DNA of 33,113 nucleotides, taken from the NCBI GenBank assembly GCA_014799575.1, contig JAAVHS010000021.1, positions 6,877-39,989 of the forward strand, read 5' to 3'. The position numbers were made by a program, and so were the translations under genes. Below are positions 1-7,881 of the stretch, in pieces. The first letter of the stretch is position 1. The number at the start of each line of letters is the position of its first letter. The stretch comes from Clostridiales bacterium (lineage in GTDB: Bacteria > Bacillota > Clostridia > Christensenellales > UBA3700). The notes under the pieces were generated by a model. It did not search any database. It saw only the letters and a program-made list of their open reading frames with translations, and was not told the origin of the DNA.

Positions 1-1223
1 GGGAATTCCATAGATTCGAGAATGATAGGCGCGTTTTCGTCGCAAAGCGTGTCGCCCGTCGTGGTATCTTTAAGACCTACGATAGCAACGATGTCGCCTG
101 CGTAAGCTTCGTCGATTTCCGTACGGCTGTTAGCGTGCATTCTTACGAGACGGCCGACTCTTTCTCTCTTGTCTTTCGTCGAGTTGTAAACGTACGAACC
201 TTTGGTAAGTACGCCCGAATATACTCTGAAGAAAGCGAGTTTTCCGATAAACGGGTCGGTAGCAATCTTGAACGCAAGACCGCTGAACTTCTCTTCGTCG
301 GAAGATTTGCGAATAGCAACTTCTTCTTTCTTGCCGGGCGCGTAACCTTCAACGTTGGGAACGTCGGTAGGAGCAGGCAAATAGTCAACTACTGCGTCAA
401 GCAAAAGTTGAGTACCCTTGTTGCCGAGCGAAGTACCGCAGAAAGCAGGCGTAATCTTCATATCGATAGTAGCCTTTCTGATAATCGGTTGAAGCATCGA
501 CTTAGGCATAGCCTCCAAGCTCAAATCGCCCTCGAAGAATTTCTCCATAAGTTCGTCGTCGAATTCAGCAACCTTTTCAATCAAAGCCGCTCTCAACTCT
601 TCTGCTTCGCCGACGAGTTCTGCCGGAATTTCTTTCTCGGTCAAGATTTCGCCGTTCTTGCCTTCGTTGTAGTAAGCCTTCATCGTCAAAAGGTCGATGA
701 TACCCTTGAAGTTTTTCTCAGCGCCAATCGGGCATTGCATAGCAACTGCGTTTGCGCTAAGTCTCTTATTCATCATTTCGATTGTTCTGAAATAATTGCC
801 GTCGTCCTTGTCCATCTTGTTGACAAATGCGATTCTAGGTACGTGGTACTTTGTCGCCTGTCTCCAAACGGTCTCGGATTGCGGTTCAACACCGCCACGT
901 GCGCAGAACAATGCTACTGCTCCGTCAAGAATACGCAAGGAACGTTCTACTTCTACCGTGAAGTCAACGTGTCCCGGTGTATCAATGAGGTTGATGCAAG
1001 TGCCTTTCCAGTGAGTGGTCGTAGCAGCGGAAGTAATCGTGATACCTCTTTCTTGCTCTTGCTCCATCCAGTCCATCGTAGCGGCGCCTTCGTGTACTTC
1101 GCCGATCTTGTGGTTGATACCGGTATAGAACAAAATTCTTTCACTCGTGGTGGTCTTGCCGGCATCGATGTGAGCCATGATGCCGATATTTCTTGTATTT
1201 TCCAAAGAATATTCTCTAGCCAT
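1..1223 (-). CDS. fusA: Elongation factor G, N-terminal part (3' end runs off the window)
   Basis: Reverse-strand translation from the ATG at 1223 reads [35 protein letters not shown]...[23 protein letters not shown]...NKMDKDD, a typical EF-G GTPase domain; open at position 1. Confidence 0.97.
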   Translation of the reverse strand, partial: MAREYSLENTRNIGIMAHIDAGKTTTSERILFYTGINHKIGEVHEGAATMDWMEQEQERGITITSAATTTHWKGTCINLIDTPGHVDFTVEVERSLRILDGAVALFCARGGVEPQSETVWRQATKYHVPRIAFVNKMDKDDGNYFRTIEMMNKRLSANAVAMQCPIGAEKNFKGIIDLLTMKAYYNEGKNGEILTEKEIPAELVGEAEELRAALIEKVAEFDDELMEKFFEGDLSLEAMPKSMLQPIIRKATIDMKITPAFCGTSLGNKGTQLLLDAVVDYLPAPTDVPNVEGYAPGKKEEVAIRKSSDEEKFSGLAFKIATDPFIGKLAFFRVYSGVLTKGSYVYNSTKDKRERVGRLVRMHANSRTEIDEAYAGDIVAIVGLKDTTTGDTLCDENAPIILESMEF

Positions 1224-1253
1224 TTTTTACCTCTCAATAATGTATCGCGGGGA

Positions 1254-1724
1254 TTACCAACGATAGTGAGCGAAAGCCTTGTTGGCTTCTGCCATTCTGT
1301 GCATATCTTCTTTCTTCTTCACGGAATTGCCCGTGTTGTTGTATGCATCCATCAATTCTGCGGCAACTCTCTCAACCATGGTCTTTTCGCCTCTCTTACG
1401 AGAAAACATTACGAGCCATCTGATAGCAAGAGTCTGTCTTCTTGCAGGACGAATTTCCATCGGTACTTGGTAAGTAGAACCGCCTACGCGACGAGCCTTA
1501 ACTTCGAGTGAAGGCATTACGTTGTCCATAGCTTTGTTGAATACCTCCATTGCGGGCATACCCAACTTTTGTTCTATTATCTCAAATGCGCCGTATACGA
1601 TTGACTGCGCCGTACCTTTCTTACCGTCCCACATAATTTGATTGACAAATTTTGTGATAACCTTACTGCCGTACATAGGATCCGGCAATACGTCCCTGAC
1701 AGGGACCGAATTTCTTCTTGGCAT
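1254..1724 (-). CDS. rpsG: 30S ribosomal protein S7
   Basis: 156 aa, [40 protein letters not shown]..., typical S7; lies between rpsL and fusA. Confidence 0.98.
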   Translation of the reverse strand: MPRRNSVPVRDVLPDPMYGSKVITKFVNQIMWDGKKGTAQSIVYGAFEIIEQKLGMPAMEVFNKAMDNVMPSLEVKARRVGGSTYQVPMEIRPARRQTLAIRWLVMFSRKRGEKTMVERVAAELMDAYNNTGNSVKKKEDMHRMAEANKAFAHYRW

Positions 1725-1783
1725 AAATTATACCTCCTTTTTAAGATTGTGAATAAAATTACATCCGACTAAATAGGCTCGCC

Positions 1784-2155
1784 TTATTTAGGTCTCTTTG
1801 CGCCATATTTAGATCTAGCTTGCATACGTTTTGCAACGCCTGCGCTATCCAACGTACCACGAATAATGTGATATCTGACACCCGGCAAATCTCTAACTCT
1901 GCCGCCTCTGATAAGTACCACGCTGTGCTCTTGCAAGTTGTGTCCGATACCCGGGATATAAATCGTACCCTCAAGACCGTTTACAAGACGTACTCTGGCA
2001 ATCTTTCTCAAAGCGGAGTTAGGTTTTTTCGGAGAAGTCGTCGTAACCGAAAGACATACGCCTCTCTTCTGCGGATTCTTCTGCATGATAGGAGCAGTAG
2101 ACTTCTTGACTTGCTTCTCGCGACCTTGCCTGATTAACTGATTGATTGTTGGCAT
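1784..2155 (-). CDS. rpsL: 30S ribosomal protein S12
   Basis: 123 aa, [14 protein letters not shown]...[10 protein letters not shown]...[20 protein letters not shown] ribosome-binding site just upstream. Confidence 0.98.
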   Translation of the reverse strand: MPTINQLIRQGREKQVKKSTAPIMQKNPQKRGVCLSVTTTSPKKPNSALRKIARVRLVNGLEGTIYIPGIGHNLQEHSVVLIRGGRVRDLPGVRYHIIRGTLDSAGVAKRMQARSKYGAKRPK

Positions 2156-2185
2156 TTCTTAAACCTCCTGTGTTTATGTGTCGGA

Positions 2186-2218
2186 TGAGTTATCCAGCAA
2201 CCCCGAAGGATAATCTCA
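2186..2218 (-). promoter_or_regulatory. rpsL 5'-UTR stem-loop (possible str operon leader structure)
   Basis: Minus strand TGAG-A-TTATCC-ttcggggttgct-GGATAA-CTCA: 10-bp stem with a 1-nt bulge, about 30 nt upstream of the rpsL start. Confidence 0.55.
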
Positions 2219-2230
2219 TTTCTATTGACC

Positions 2231-2257
2231 AAAAACTGCCACACCCGCAGTTTTTTT
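2231..2257 (-). terminator. Intrinsic terminator-like hairpin upstream of rpsL (tsaD terminator or str leader attenuator)
   Basis: AAAAACTGC-cacacc-CGCAGTTTTTTT on plus; on minus, AAAAACTGC...GGCAGTTTTT ending in T residues. Confidence 0.6.
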
Positions 2258-2303
2258 GTACAATGTTTTAATATATGGGTAGAATTCTACTCATACAACA
2301 AGT

Positions 2304-2332
2304 ATTTTATATGGTATTAAAAGTTTAGTCAA
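2304..2332 (-). promoter_or_regulatory. Putative sigma-A promoter of the rpsL-rpsG-fusA operon
   Basis: Minus strand TTGACT-17 nt-TAAAAT; located upstream of the hairpin at 2231-2257. Confidence 0.5.
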
Positions 2333-2428
2333 GCGTTTGCAATTAAAAAAATCAAGTTTTTCAAATGTTATGATATATTATTGATAATATATATAATATT
2401 ATAATATAATGCAGTCGGTTGCTTATCT

Positions 2429-3490
2429 CTAATCAAATACTCTTACGTTAGCATTGGCATCTAAATCGATGTCACTAGACTTCGCGCCCGTCTTAATCAT
2501 ATTGTAAGCCTGCGATGCAATCATTGCGCCGTTGTCCGTGCAGAGTTTCAAAGGCGGATAATAGACTTTGATACCCTTTTCCTTTGCGCGCATTTCCATT
2601 TTCTCTCTAAGCACGCCGTTCGCTCCCACGCCGCCGGCAATTACGACCGTGTCGACTTTCATATCGACGGCGCAACGCAAGGTATTGTCTACCATAATGT
2701 CCGTGACCTTTTCTTGGAATGAGCAAGCAAGGTCTGCTCTTCTAAGTTCTTCGCCCTTTTGCTCGCATTTGTGCGCGTAGTTGATGACTGCCGTCTTGAT
2801 GCCGCTATATGAAAAATCGTAAGTGTCTTTGTCCTTATACGGCGTTGGCAACGGAATATTCGCCACCCCCTCTTTCGCCAACTGCTCTATCTGCGGACCG
2901 CCCGGGTACGGCAAGCCCAAAACTCTTGCCACTTTGTCAAAAGCTTCTCCGCACGCGTCGTCTTGCGTAGTTCCCTTTATCTCCACGTCGACAAGCGATT
3001 TGACGTATGCAATCGTCGTATGTCCGCCGCTCGCTATAAGACAAAGATACGGCGGCTGCAAGTCGGGTTTCGCGATATAGTTCGCCGAAATATGTCCTTT
3101 GATATGGTTGACGGCAATAAGCGGTTTTTGCGTCGCGTAAGCCAAAGCCTTTGCGTACGATACGCCGACAAGCAACGCGCCCAAAAGTCCCGCGCCGTAT
3201 GTCACCGCAATACAATCCACTTCCTCGAGAGTGACGTTCGCCTCTTCAAGCGCTTGCTTTGTCACGTTGTCTATCGCCATAGTGTGATTTCTCGACGCTA
3301 TCTCTGGCACTACTCCGCCAAAGCGTTTGTGTATATCTATTTGCGAGGCGATTACGTTGGAAAGCAACTCCCGTCCGCGCATTACGGCAACCGCCGTCTC
3401 GTCGCACGAACTCTCAATCGCAAGGATTAAGATATCGTCGCGATTACGCATTTCGTCTAATTTTTTGTTGGCTATATCTATGTATTTCAT
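2429..3490 (-). CDS. tsaD: tRNA N6-adenosine threonylcarbamoyltransferase TsaD
   Basis: ILAIESSCDETAVAV...VNHIKGHISANY...SGGHTTI...GEAFDKVARVLGLPYPGGP. The ORF track starts at 3541, but the Met at 3490 lies just after the prfB stop codon and is the more plausible start. Confidence 0.95.
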   Translation of the reverse strand: MKYIDIANKKLDEMRNRDDILILAIESSCDETAVAVMRGRELLSNVIASQIDIHKRFGGVVPEIASRNHTMAIDNVTKQALEEANVTLEEVDCIAVTYGAGLLGALLVGVSYAKALAYATQKPLIAVNHIKGHISANYIAKPDLQPPYLCLIASGGHTTIAYVKSLVDVEIKGTTQDDACGEAFDKVARVLGLPYPGGPQIEQLAKEGVANIPLPTPYKDKDTYDFSYSGIKTAVINYAHKCEQKGEELRRADLACSFQEKVTDIMVDNTLRCAVDMKVDTVVIAGGVGANGVLREKMEMRAKEKGIKVYYPPLKLCTDNGAMIASQAYNMIKTGAKSSDIDLDANANVRVFD

Positions 3491-3491
3491 C

Positions 3492-4592
3492 TTAGTTTGC
3501 TTTTTTGAGATAGTCGAAAATAAACTCTTCGATTTCCCCATCCATAACAGCAGTAATGTTGCCCGTTTCGCAGCCCGTGCGGTGGTCTTTTACCATAGTG
3601 TAGGGACAGAATACGTAACTGCGGATTTGACTGCCCCATTCGATTTTCTTAATATCGCCTTTGAGTTCGAGTTCCTTTTCTTGCATCTCTCGCTCTTGTC
3701 TTTCGATAAGTTTTGAGATGAGCATACCCATAGCCTGTTCCCTGTTTTGAATTTGGCTACGCTCGTTTTGACACTGCACGACGATACCCGTAGGTATATG
3801 CGTAATTCTTATCGCGCTTTCCGTCTTGTTGACGTGCTGACCGCCCGCGCCGCCGCTTCGGTACGTGTCAATCTTTAAGTCTTCGCTGTTGATTTTTATC
3901 TCGTTTTGGTTTTCGATTTCGGGCATTACTTCCAAAGACGCGAAAGACGTATGACGTCTAGCGTTGGAATCGAAAGGAGAAATACGGACAAGCCTATGCA
4001 CTCCCTTTTCCGATTTGAGATAGCCGTAAGCGTTTTCGCCGATTACTTTGAACGTAACGCTCTTTATTCCCGCTTCGTCGCCTGCGAGTTTGTCTACCTC
4101 GACGACCTTGTAGCCCACTCTCTCCGAATATCTCGTGTACATTCTATAAAGCATATTCGCCCAATCTTGCGCTTCCGTGCCGCCCGCGCCCGCGTGCAAA
4201 GTCAGTATCGCATTGTTGGCGTCATACTTGCCTTTGAGAAGCGTTTCCAATCGAAGGCTTTCCACATTCGCCGAGAAAGCGTCGAGTTCCGCCTGCAACT
4301 CGTCAAGTTCCGCTTCGCTTCCGCCGTCTTCCGTCAACTCGATAAGCACCTGCACATCCTCGCCTTGCGAATACAACTTGTCAAAGTGTTTCATCTTGGT
4401 TTCTATTCTCGACAATTCGCGATTGACCTTTTGGGCGTTGTCCATATCTTCCCAAAATCCGTCCTTGCTCTGCTCGGCTCTCAATTCCTCCGCGCGCTTA
4501 GCAAGACCGTCGTAATCCAACGCTTCTCTCACTTCGAGTAGCGATTTGTTAATTTTTGAGTAGTCCCATTTTGCTTGTTCGATAGTTAGCAT
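3492..4592 (-). CDS. prfB: Peptide chain release factor 2
   Basis: 366 aa with GGQ motif (SGGAGGQHVNKTESAIRITHIPTGIVVQCQNERSQ) and the RF2 SPF tripeptide (RLVRISPFDSNARRHTSF). Confidence 0.95.
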   Translation of the reverse strand: MLTIEQAKWDYSKINKSLLEVREALDYDGLAKRAEELRAEQSKDGFWEDMDNAQKVNRELSRIETKMKHFDKLYSQGEDVQVLIELTEDGGSEAELDELQAELDAFSANVESLRLETLLKGKYDANNAILTLHAGAGGTEAQDWANMLYRMYTRYSERVGYKVVEVDKLAGDEAGIKSVTFKVIGENAYGYLKSEKGVHRLVRISPFDSNARRHTSFASLEVMPEIENQNEIKINSEDLKIDTYRSGGAGGQHVNKTESAIRITHIPTGIVVQCQNERSQIQNREQAMGMLISKLIERQEREMQEKELELKGDIKKIEWGSQIRSYVFCPYTMVKDHRTGCETGNITAVMDGEIEEFIFDYLKKAN

Positions 4593-4613
4593 ATTATATC
4601 CTTATTTAGTGAC

Positions 4614-4738
4614 CGACTTTGTATAGCACTGCGCCTTTTGTCCTAACGACTAGGACGCCCTCGGGATCACGTACGAGAAGTACGCTCACCACTCGGTTGC
4701 CGTCGCACGGACAAAAATCACAGCACTCTCCAAAGTCG
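4614..4738 (-). ncRNA. Structured intergenic element A (putative structured RNA or palindromic repeat)
   Basis: Minus strand: outer stem CGACTTTG/CAAAGTCG; a 14-nt symmetric segment with 7 Watson-Crick and 4 G.U pairs; TTTTGTCC/GGACAAAA; central CGAG-TGGTGA-GCGTAC-ttctc-GTACGT-GATC-CCGAG. Confidence 0.5.
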
Positions 4739-4874
4739 TGACAGATTTTCTTTATAATAACTTTGCTCCGCACTCGCCACAGGCTTTTTCAAGCGGGTTG
4801 TCATTATTTGTATAATCTTAATTCTCTCACCCTCAAAGTCACACGCAACTTTACCCATTCTCGCAAAGTCGCAA

Positions 4875-5005
4875 GCGACCGCGGAGAATAGTCATATTTT
4901 TGCACGGCTCTAGGGCGAGCGGAGTCGTCAAGTGTACTTTGCGTACACGTCGACTTCCCGAGACCCGACGAACGGAGCAAAAAGAGGGCTGTTATACGCG
5001 GTCGC
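4875..5005 (+). ncRNA. Structured intergenic element B (same apparent family as A)
   Basis: Plus strand: outer stem GCGACCGCG/CGCGGTCGC (9 bp), GAGAATAGTCATATTTTTGC pairing with GCAAAAAGAGGGCTGTTATA, central CGAG-CGGAGTCG-TCAA-GTGTAC-tttgc-GTACAC-GT-CGACTTC-CCGAG. Abuts the secA stop codon. Confidence 0.5.
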
Positions 5006-7723
5006 CTATTTGCCGCAGCATTGTTTGTATTTCTTCCCGCTCCCGCATGGACACTTATCATTTGGTCTCGGCTTCTTATCCTTGACGACCGTCCTCGTCT
5101 TGTTGAGCTCCTCATTTGTGACGATATCGTCTTGGTTTTGCGCTTTGGATTGCGTCTGCGTAGTCTTCTCAAATTTACACTTGACAAGCGTACGCACGGT
5201 GTCGTATTGAATGGCCTCTACCATATTGTCGAACATTTCCGCGCCCTCGAATTTGTACTGCGTGACAGGGTCTCTTTGAGCGTAAGCGACAAGTCCGATA
5301 CCTTGTTTGAGTTCGCTCATATCGTCGATATGGTTCATCCATTTACTGTCTACGTTGTAGAGCATACAGTCTCTTTCGAATCTTGCGAAGTCGATTCCTA
5401 TCTCTTCCTTGACGTAATCGCACTTCTTCTCGTATTGCTCTTTTGCGACTTCGTAGATACTCGCAACAAGTCCGCTTATGGAATTATCCGCAAGGTCGGC
5501 GATGTAGTCCGGCGTGAGGAGTTCAGTTCCGTTTTCCAATACGCTATCTTCAAGTTGCTTATTGAAGTCCTCGTAATTCCAATTTCTGTGGTCTTCTTTA
5601 TAGTCGACGTAAGTCGTACAAATGCGGTTGATGACAGCTTCCATCATGGCGAGGATTTGCACGTGTACGTCCATACCGTCGAGGACGATATTCCTTTGCT
5701 CGTAGATAATTTCTCTTTGTTGATTCATTACGTCGTCATAGCCAAGCACGTGTTTGCGGATAGAAAAGTTTCTGTCCTCTACTCTTGCTTGCGACGCTTC
5801 CACTTGTCTTGTAATCATCTTGTTGACGATTGGCGTATCTTCGTCGAGTTTAAGCGCGTCGGCAATCTTTATCATGTGGTCGCCGCCGAAAATTCTCATA
5901 ATGTCGTCTTCCATAGAAAGATAGAATACCGACGAACCCGGGTCGCCTTGACGACCGCTTCGACCGCGCAACTGATTGTCGATACGGCGAGACTCGTTTC
6001 GCTCCGTACCTATGATTCTCAAACCTCCGGCCGCGACAACTTCTTGCTTTTCCGCGTTGGTGTCCTTTGCGAACAAGTCGTAATATTTCTTGTAATCCGC
6101 TCTCGCTTTGAGGATAGCCTCGTCATCCGTGTTTGCGTACGATACGGCTTGCTCGATAAGTTCGTGCGAATAACCTAAGTTGGCAAGTTTTTGCTTTGCA
6201 AGGAATTCGGGGTTACCGCCCAATAGAATATCCGTACCGCGACCTGCCATATTGGTGGCGATTGTTACCGCTCCGCTCTTTCCTGCTTGCGCTACGATTT
6301 CGGCTTCCTTTTCGTGGTTCTTTGCATTGAGCACGTTGTGCGGAATACCTTGCTTTTTGAGTATGTGAGACAACTCTTCGGACTTCTCTACGCTGAGCGT
6401 ACCCACAAGCACAGGCTGACGCTTCGCATAACATTTCTTGATGTCTTCGACAAGCGCTCTGTATTTTCCGCTTTTGTTTTTGAAAAGTATATCCGGCTCG
6501 TCAATTCTGATGACGGGTTTATTGGTCGGGATAACTACAACGTCAAGTCCGTAAATCGTCTCGAATTCATTCTCTTCCGTTTTTGCCGTACCCGTCATAC
6601 CCGAAAGTCTTTTGTAAAGTCTGAAAAAGTTTTGGAAAGTAATCGTCGCCATAGTCTTGTCTTCCGACTTGATAGGCACGCCTTCTTTTGCCTCGATAGC
6701 CTGATGCAAGCCGTCGCTAAATCTTCTGCCCACCATTTGTCTGCCGGTGAACTCGTCGATAATGACGACTTCTTTGTCGACAACGATATAGTTGTCTTCG
6801 TTTTTCATAATGAAATTTGCTTTGAGCGCATTGTCAATGTAATGCTTCAACGACTGATTTTCATAGTCGGACAAATTCTCGATATTGAAATACTTCTCGG
6901 CTTTTTCCGTTCCACTCTCATTTAAGAAAATAGACTTTTCCTTTTCGCCTATCTCATAGTCGTCGGGAGTAAGCGTATGCACGAAGTTGTTCGCCGTGAT
7001 ATACGTATCGCTCGACTTCTTGCCGCGACCGCTGATGATAAGCGGAGTTCTCGCCTCGTCGACCAAAATGCTGTCCACCTCGTCAACTATCGCAAATTCA
7101 AGACCTCTTTGTACTTTCATTGAGTTGTCTTTGACCATATTGTCGCGAAGGTAGTCAAAGCCGAGTTCGTTGTTGGTGCTATACGTGATATCGCAGTTGT
7201 ACGCTTCGACCTTCTCTTCTCTAGACATACCCGAACAGTTGACGCCTACCGTCAAGCCTAAGAATTTGTATACCTTGCCCATCCACTCGGCGTCGCGCCT
7301 TGCGAGATATTCGTTGACTGTTACGACGTGAACGCCTTGTTTTGCAAGCGCTTTTAGATAACCTGCAAGCGTAGCGACCAAAGTCTTACCTTCACCCGTA
7401 CGCATCTCTGCAATTCTGCCTTGATACAATACCACGCCGCCGACAAGCTGTACGTAGAAGTGACGCATATTGAGCACTCTGTCGCTCGCCTCTCTGACGG
7501 TCGCGAACGCTTCGGGCAAGAGCGAATCAAGACTCTCCCCTTGCTGATATCTTTCTATATATTGGCTCGTGCAAGCCTTCAACTCATCGTCGCTCATCGC
7601 CTTGAATTTTTCTTCCAAAGCGACGACCTTGTCGACCGTCTTGTAAATCCTTTTTAGTTCTCTATCATTGTGGCTAGGAAAAATTTTTCTGAATATTCCC
7701 ATAGTAGTACCTTCCTTTGGCAA
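5006..7723 (-). CDS. secA: Preprotein translocase subunit SecA
   Basis: 905 aa; MRTGEGKTLVATLAGYLKAL, VDEVDSILVDEARTPLIISG, GMTGTAKTEENEF, ATNMAGRGTDI; C-terminal SEC-C zinc motif CPCGSGKKYKQCC. Likely start is MGIFRKIF, a few codons inside the ORF. Confidence 0.98.
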   Translation of the reverse strand: MPKEGTTMGIFRKIFPSHNDRELKRIYKTVDKVVALEEKFKAMSDDELKACTSQYIERYQQGESLDSLLPEAFATVREASDRVLNMRHFYVQLVGGVVLYQGRIAEMRTGEGKTLVATLAGYLKALAKQGVHVVTVNEYLARRDAEWMGKVYKFLGLTVGVNCSGMSREEKVEAYNCDITYSTNNELGFDYLRDNMVKDNSMKVQRGLEFAIVDEVDSILVDEARTPLIISGRGKKSSDTYITANNFVHTLTPDDYEIGEKEKSIFLNESGTEKAEKYFNIENLSDYENQSLKHYIDNALKANFIMKNEDNYIVVDKEVVIIDEFTGRQMVGRRFSDGLHQAIEAKEGVPIKSEDKTMATITFQNFFRLYKRLSGMTGTAKTEENEFETIYGLDVVVIPTNKPVIRIDEPDILFKNKSGKYRALVEDIKKCYAKRQPVLVGTLSVEKSEELSHILKKQGIPHNVLNAKNHEKEAEIVAQAGKSGAVTIATNMAGRGTDILLGGNPEFLAKQKLANLGYSHELIEQAVSYANTDDEAILKARADYKKYYDLFAKDTNAEKQEVVAAGGLRIIGTERNESRRIDNQLRGRSGRQGDPGSSVFYLSMEDDIMRIFGGDHMIKIADALKLDEDTPIVNKMITRQVEASQARVEDRNFSIRKHVLGYDDVMNQQREIIYEQRNIVLDGMDVHVQILAMMEAVINRICTTYVDYKEDHRNWNYEDFNKQLEDSVLENGTELLTPDYIADLADNSISGLVASIYEVAKEQYEKKCDYVKEEIGIDFARFERDCMLYNVDSKWMNHIDDMSELKQGIGLVAYAQRDPVTQYKFEGAEMFDNMVEAIQYDTVRTLVKCKFEKTTQTQSKAQNQDDIVTNEELNKTRTVVKDKKPRPNDKCPCGSGKKYKQCCGK

Positions 7724-7738
7724 ATTACGCCATTTACA

Positions 7739-7768
7739 ATACTAACATAATATAAATATATAAGTCAA
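7739..7768 (-). promoter_or_regulatory. Putative secA promoter
   Basis: Minus strand TTGACT-18 nt-TAGTAT, just upstream of secA. Confidence 0.35.
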
Positions 7769-7824
7769 GTTTTTTGCTAGCTCGCAAAGTTAGGGCAATA
7801 CTCTATTTAATTCGTTTTATGTCG

Positions 7825-7851
7825 AAAGAGCAAGCCGTCGGCTTGCTCTTT
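7825..7851 (-). terminator. Intrinsic terminator after the BspA-like gene (possibly bidirectional)
   Basis: Perfect 12-bp stem AAAGAGCAAGCC-GTC-GGCTTGCTCTTT; located just 3' of the gene at 7882-10770. Confidence 0.75.
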
Positions 7852-7881
7852 GCTTTTTACCTATTTACTATTACTACTTAC

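Noticed and set aside
135-1511. 458-aa plus-strand ORF
   Set aside because: Antisense to fusA and rpsG; protein is low-plausibility and the minus strand carries clear conserved genes.
2370-2425. AT-rich palindromic-looking stretch after tsaD
   Set aside because: Low-complexity TA-rich sequence; pairings are not distinguishable from chance.
4804-5187. 127-aa minus and overlapping short plus ORFs in the secA-prfB gap
   Set aside because: Arg/Ser-rich composition, overlaps secA out of frame and spans the structured elements; better explained as non-coding.
5021-6178. 385-aa plus-strand ORF
   Set aside because: Antisense to secA; no recognisable domain.
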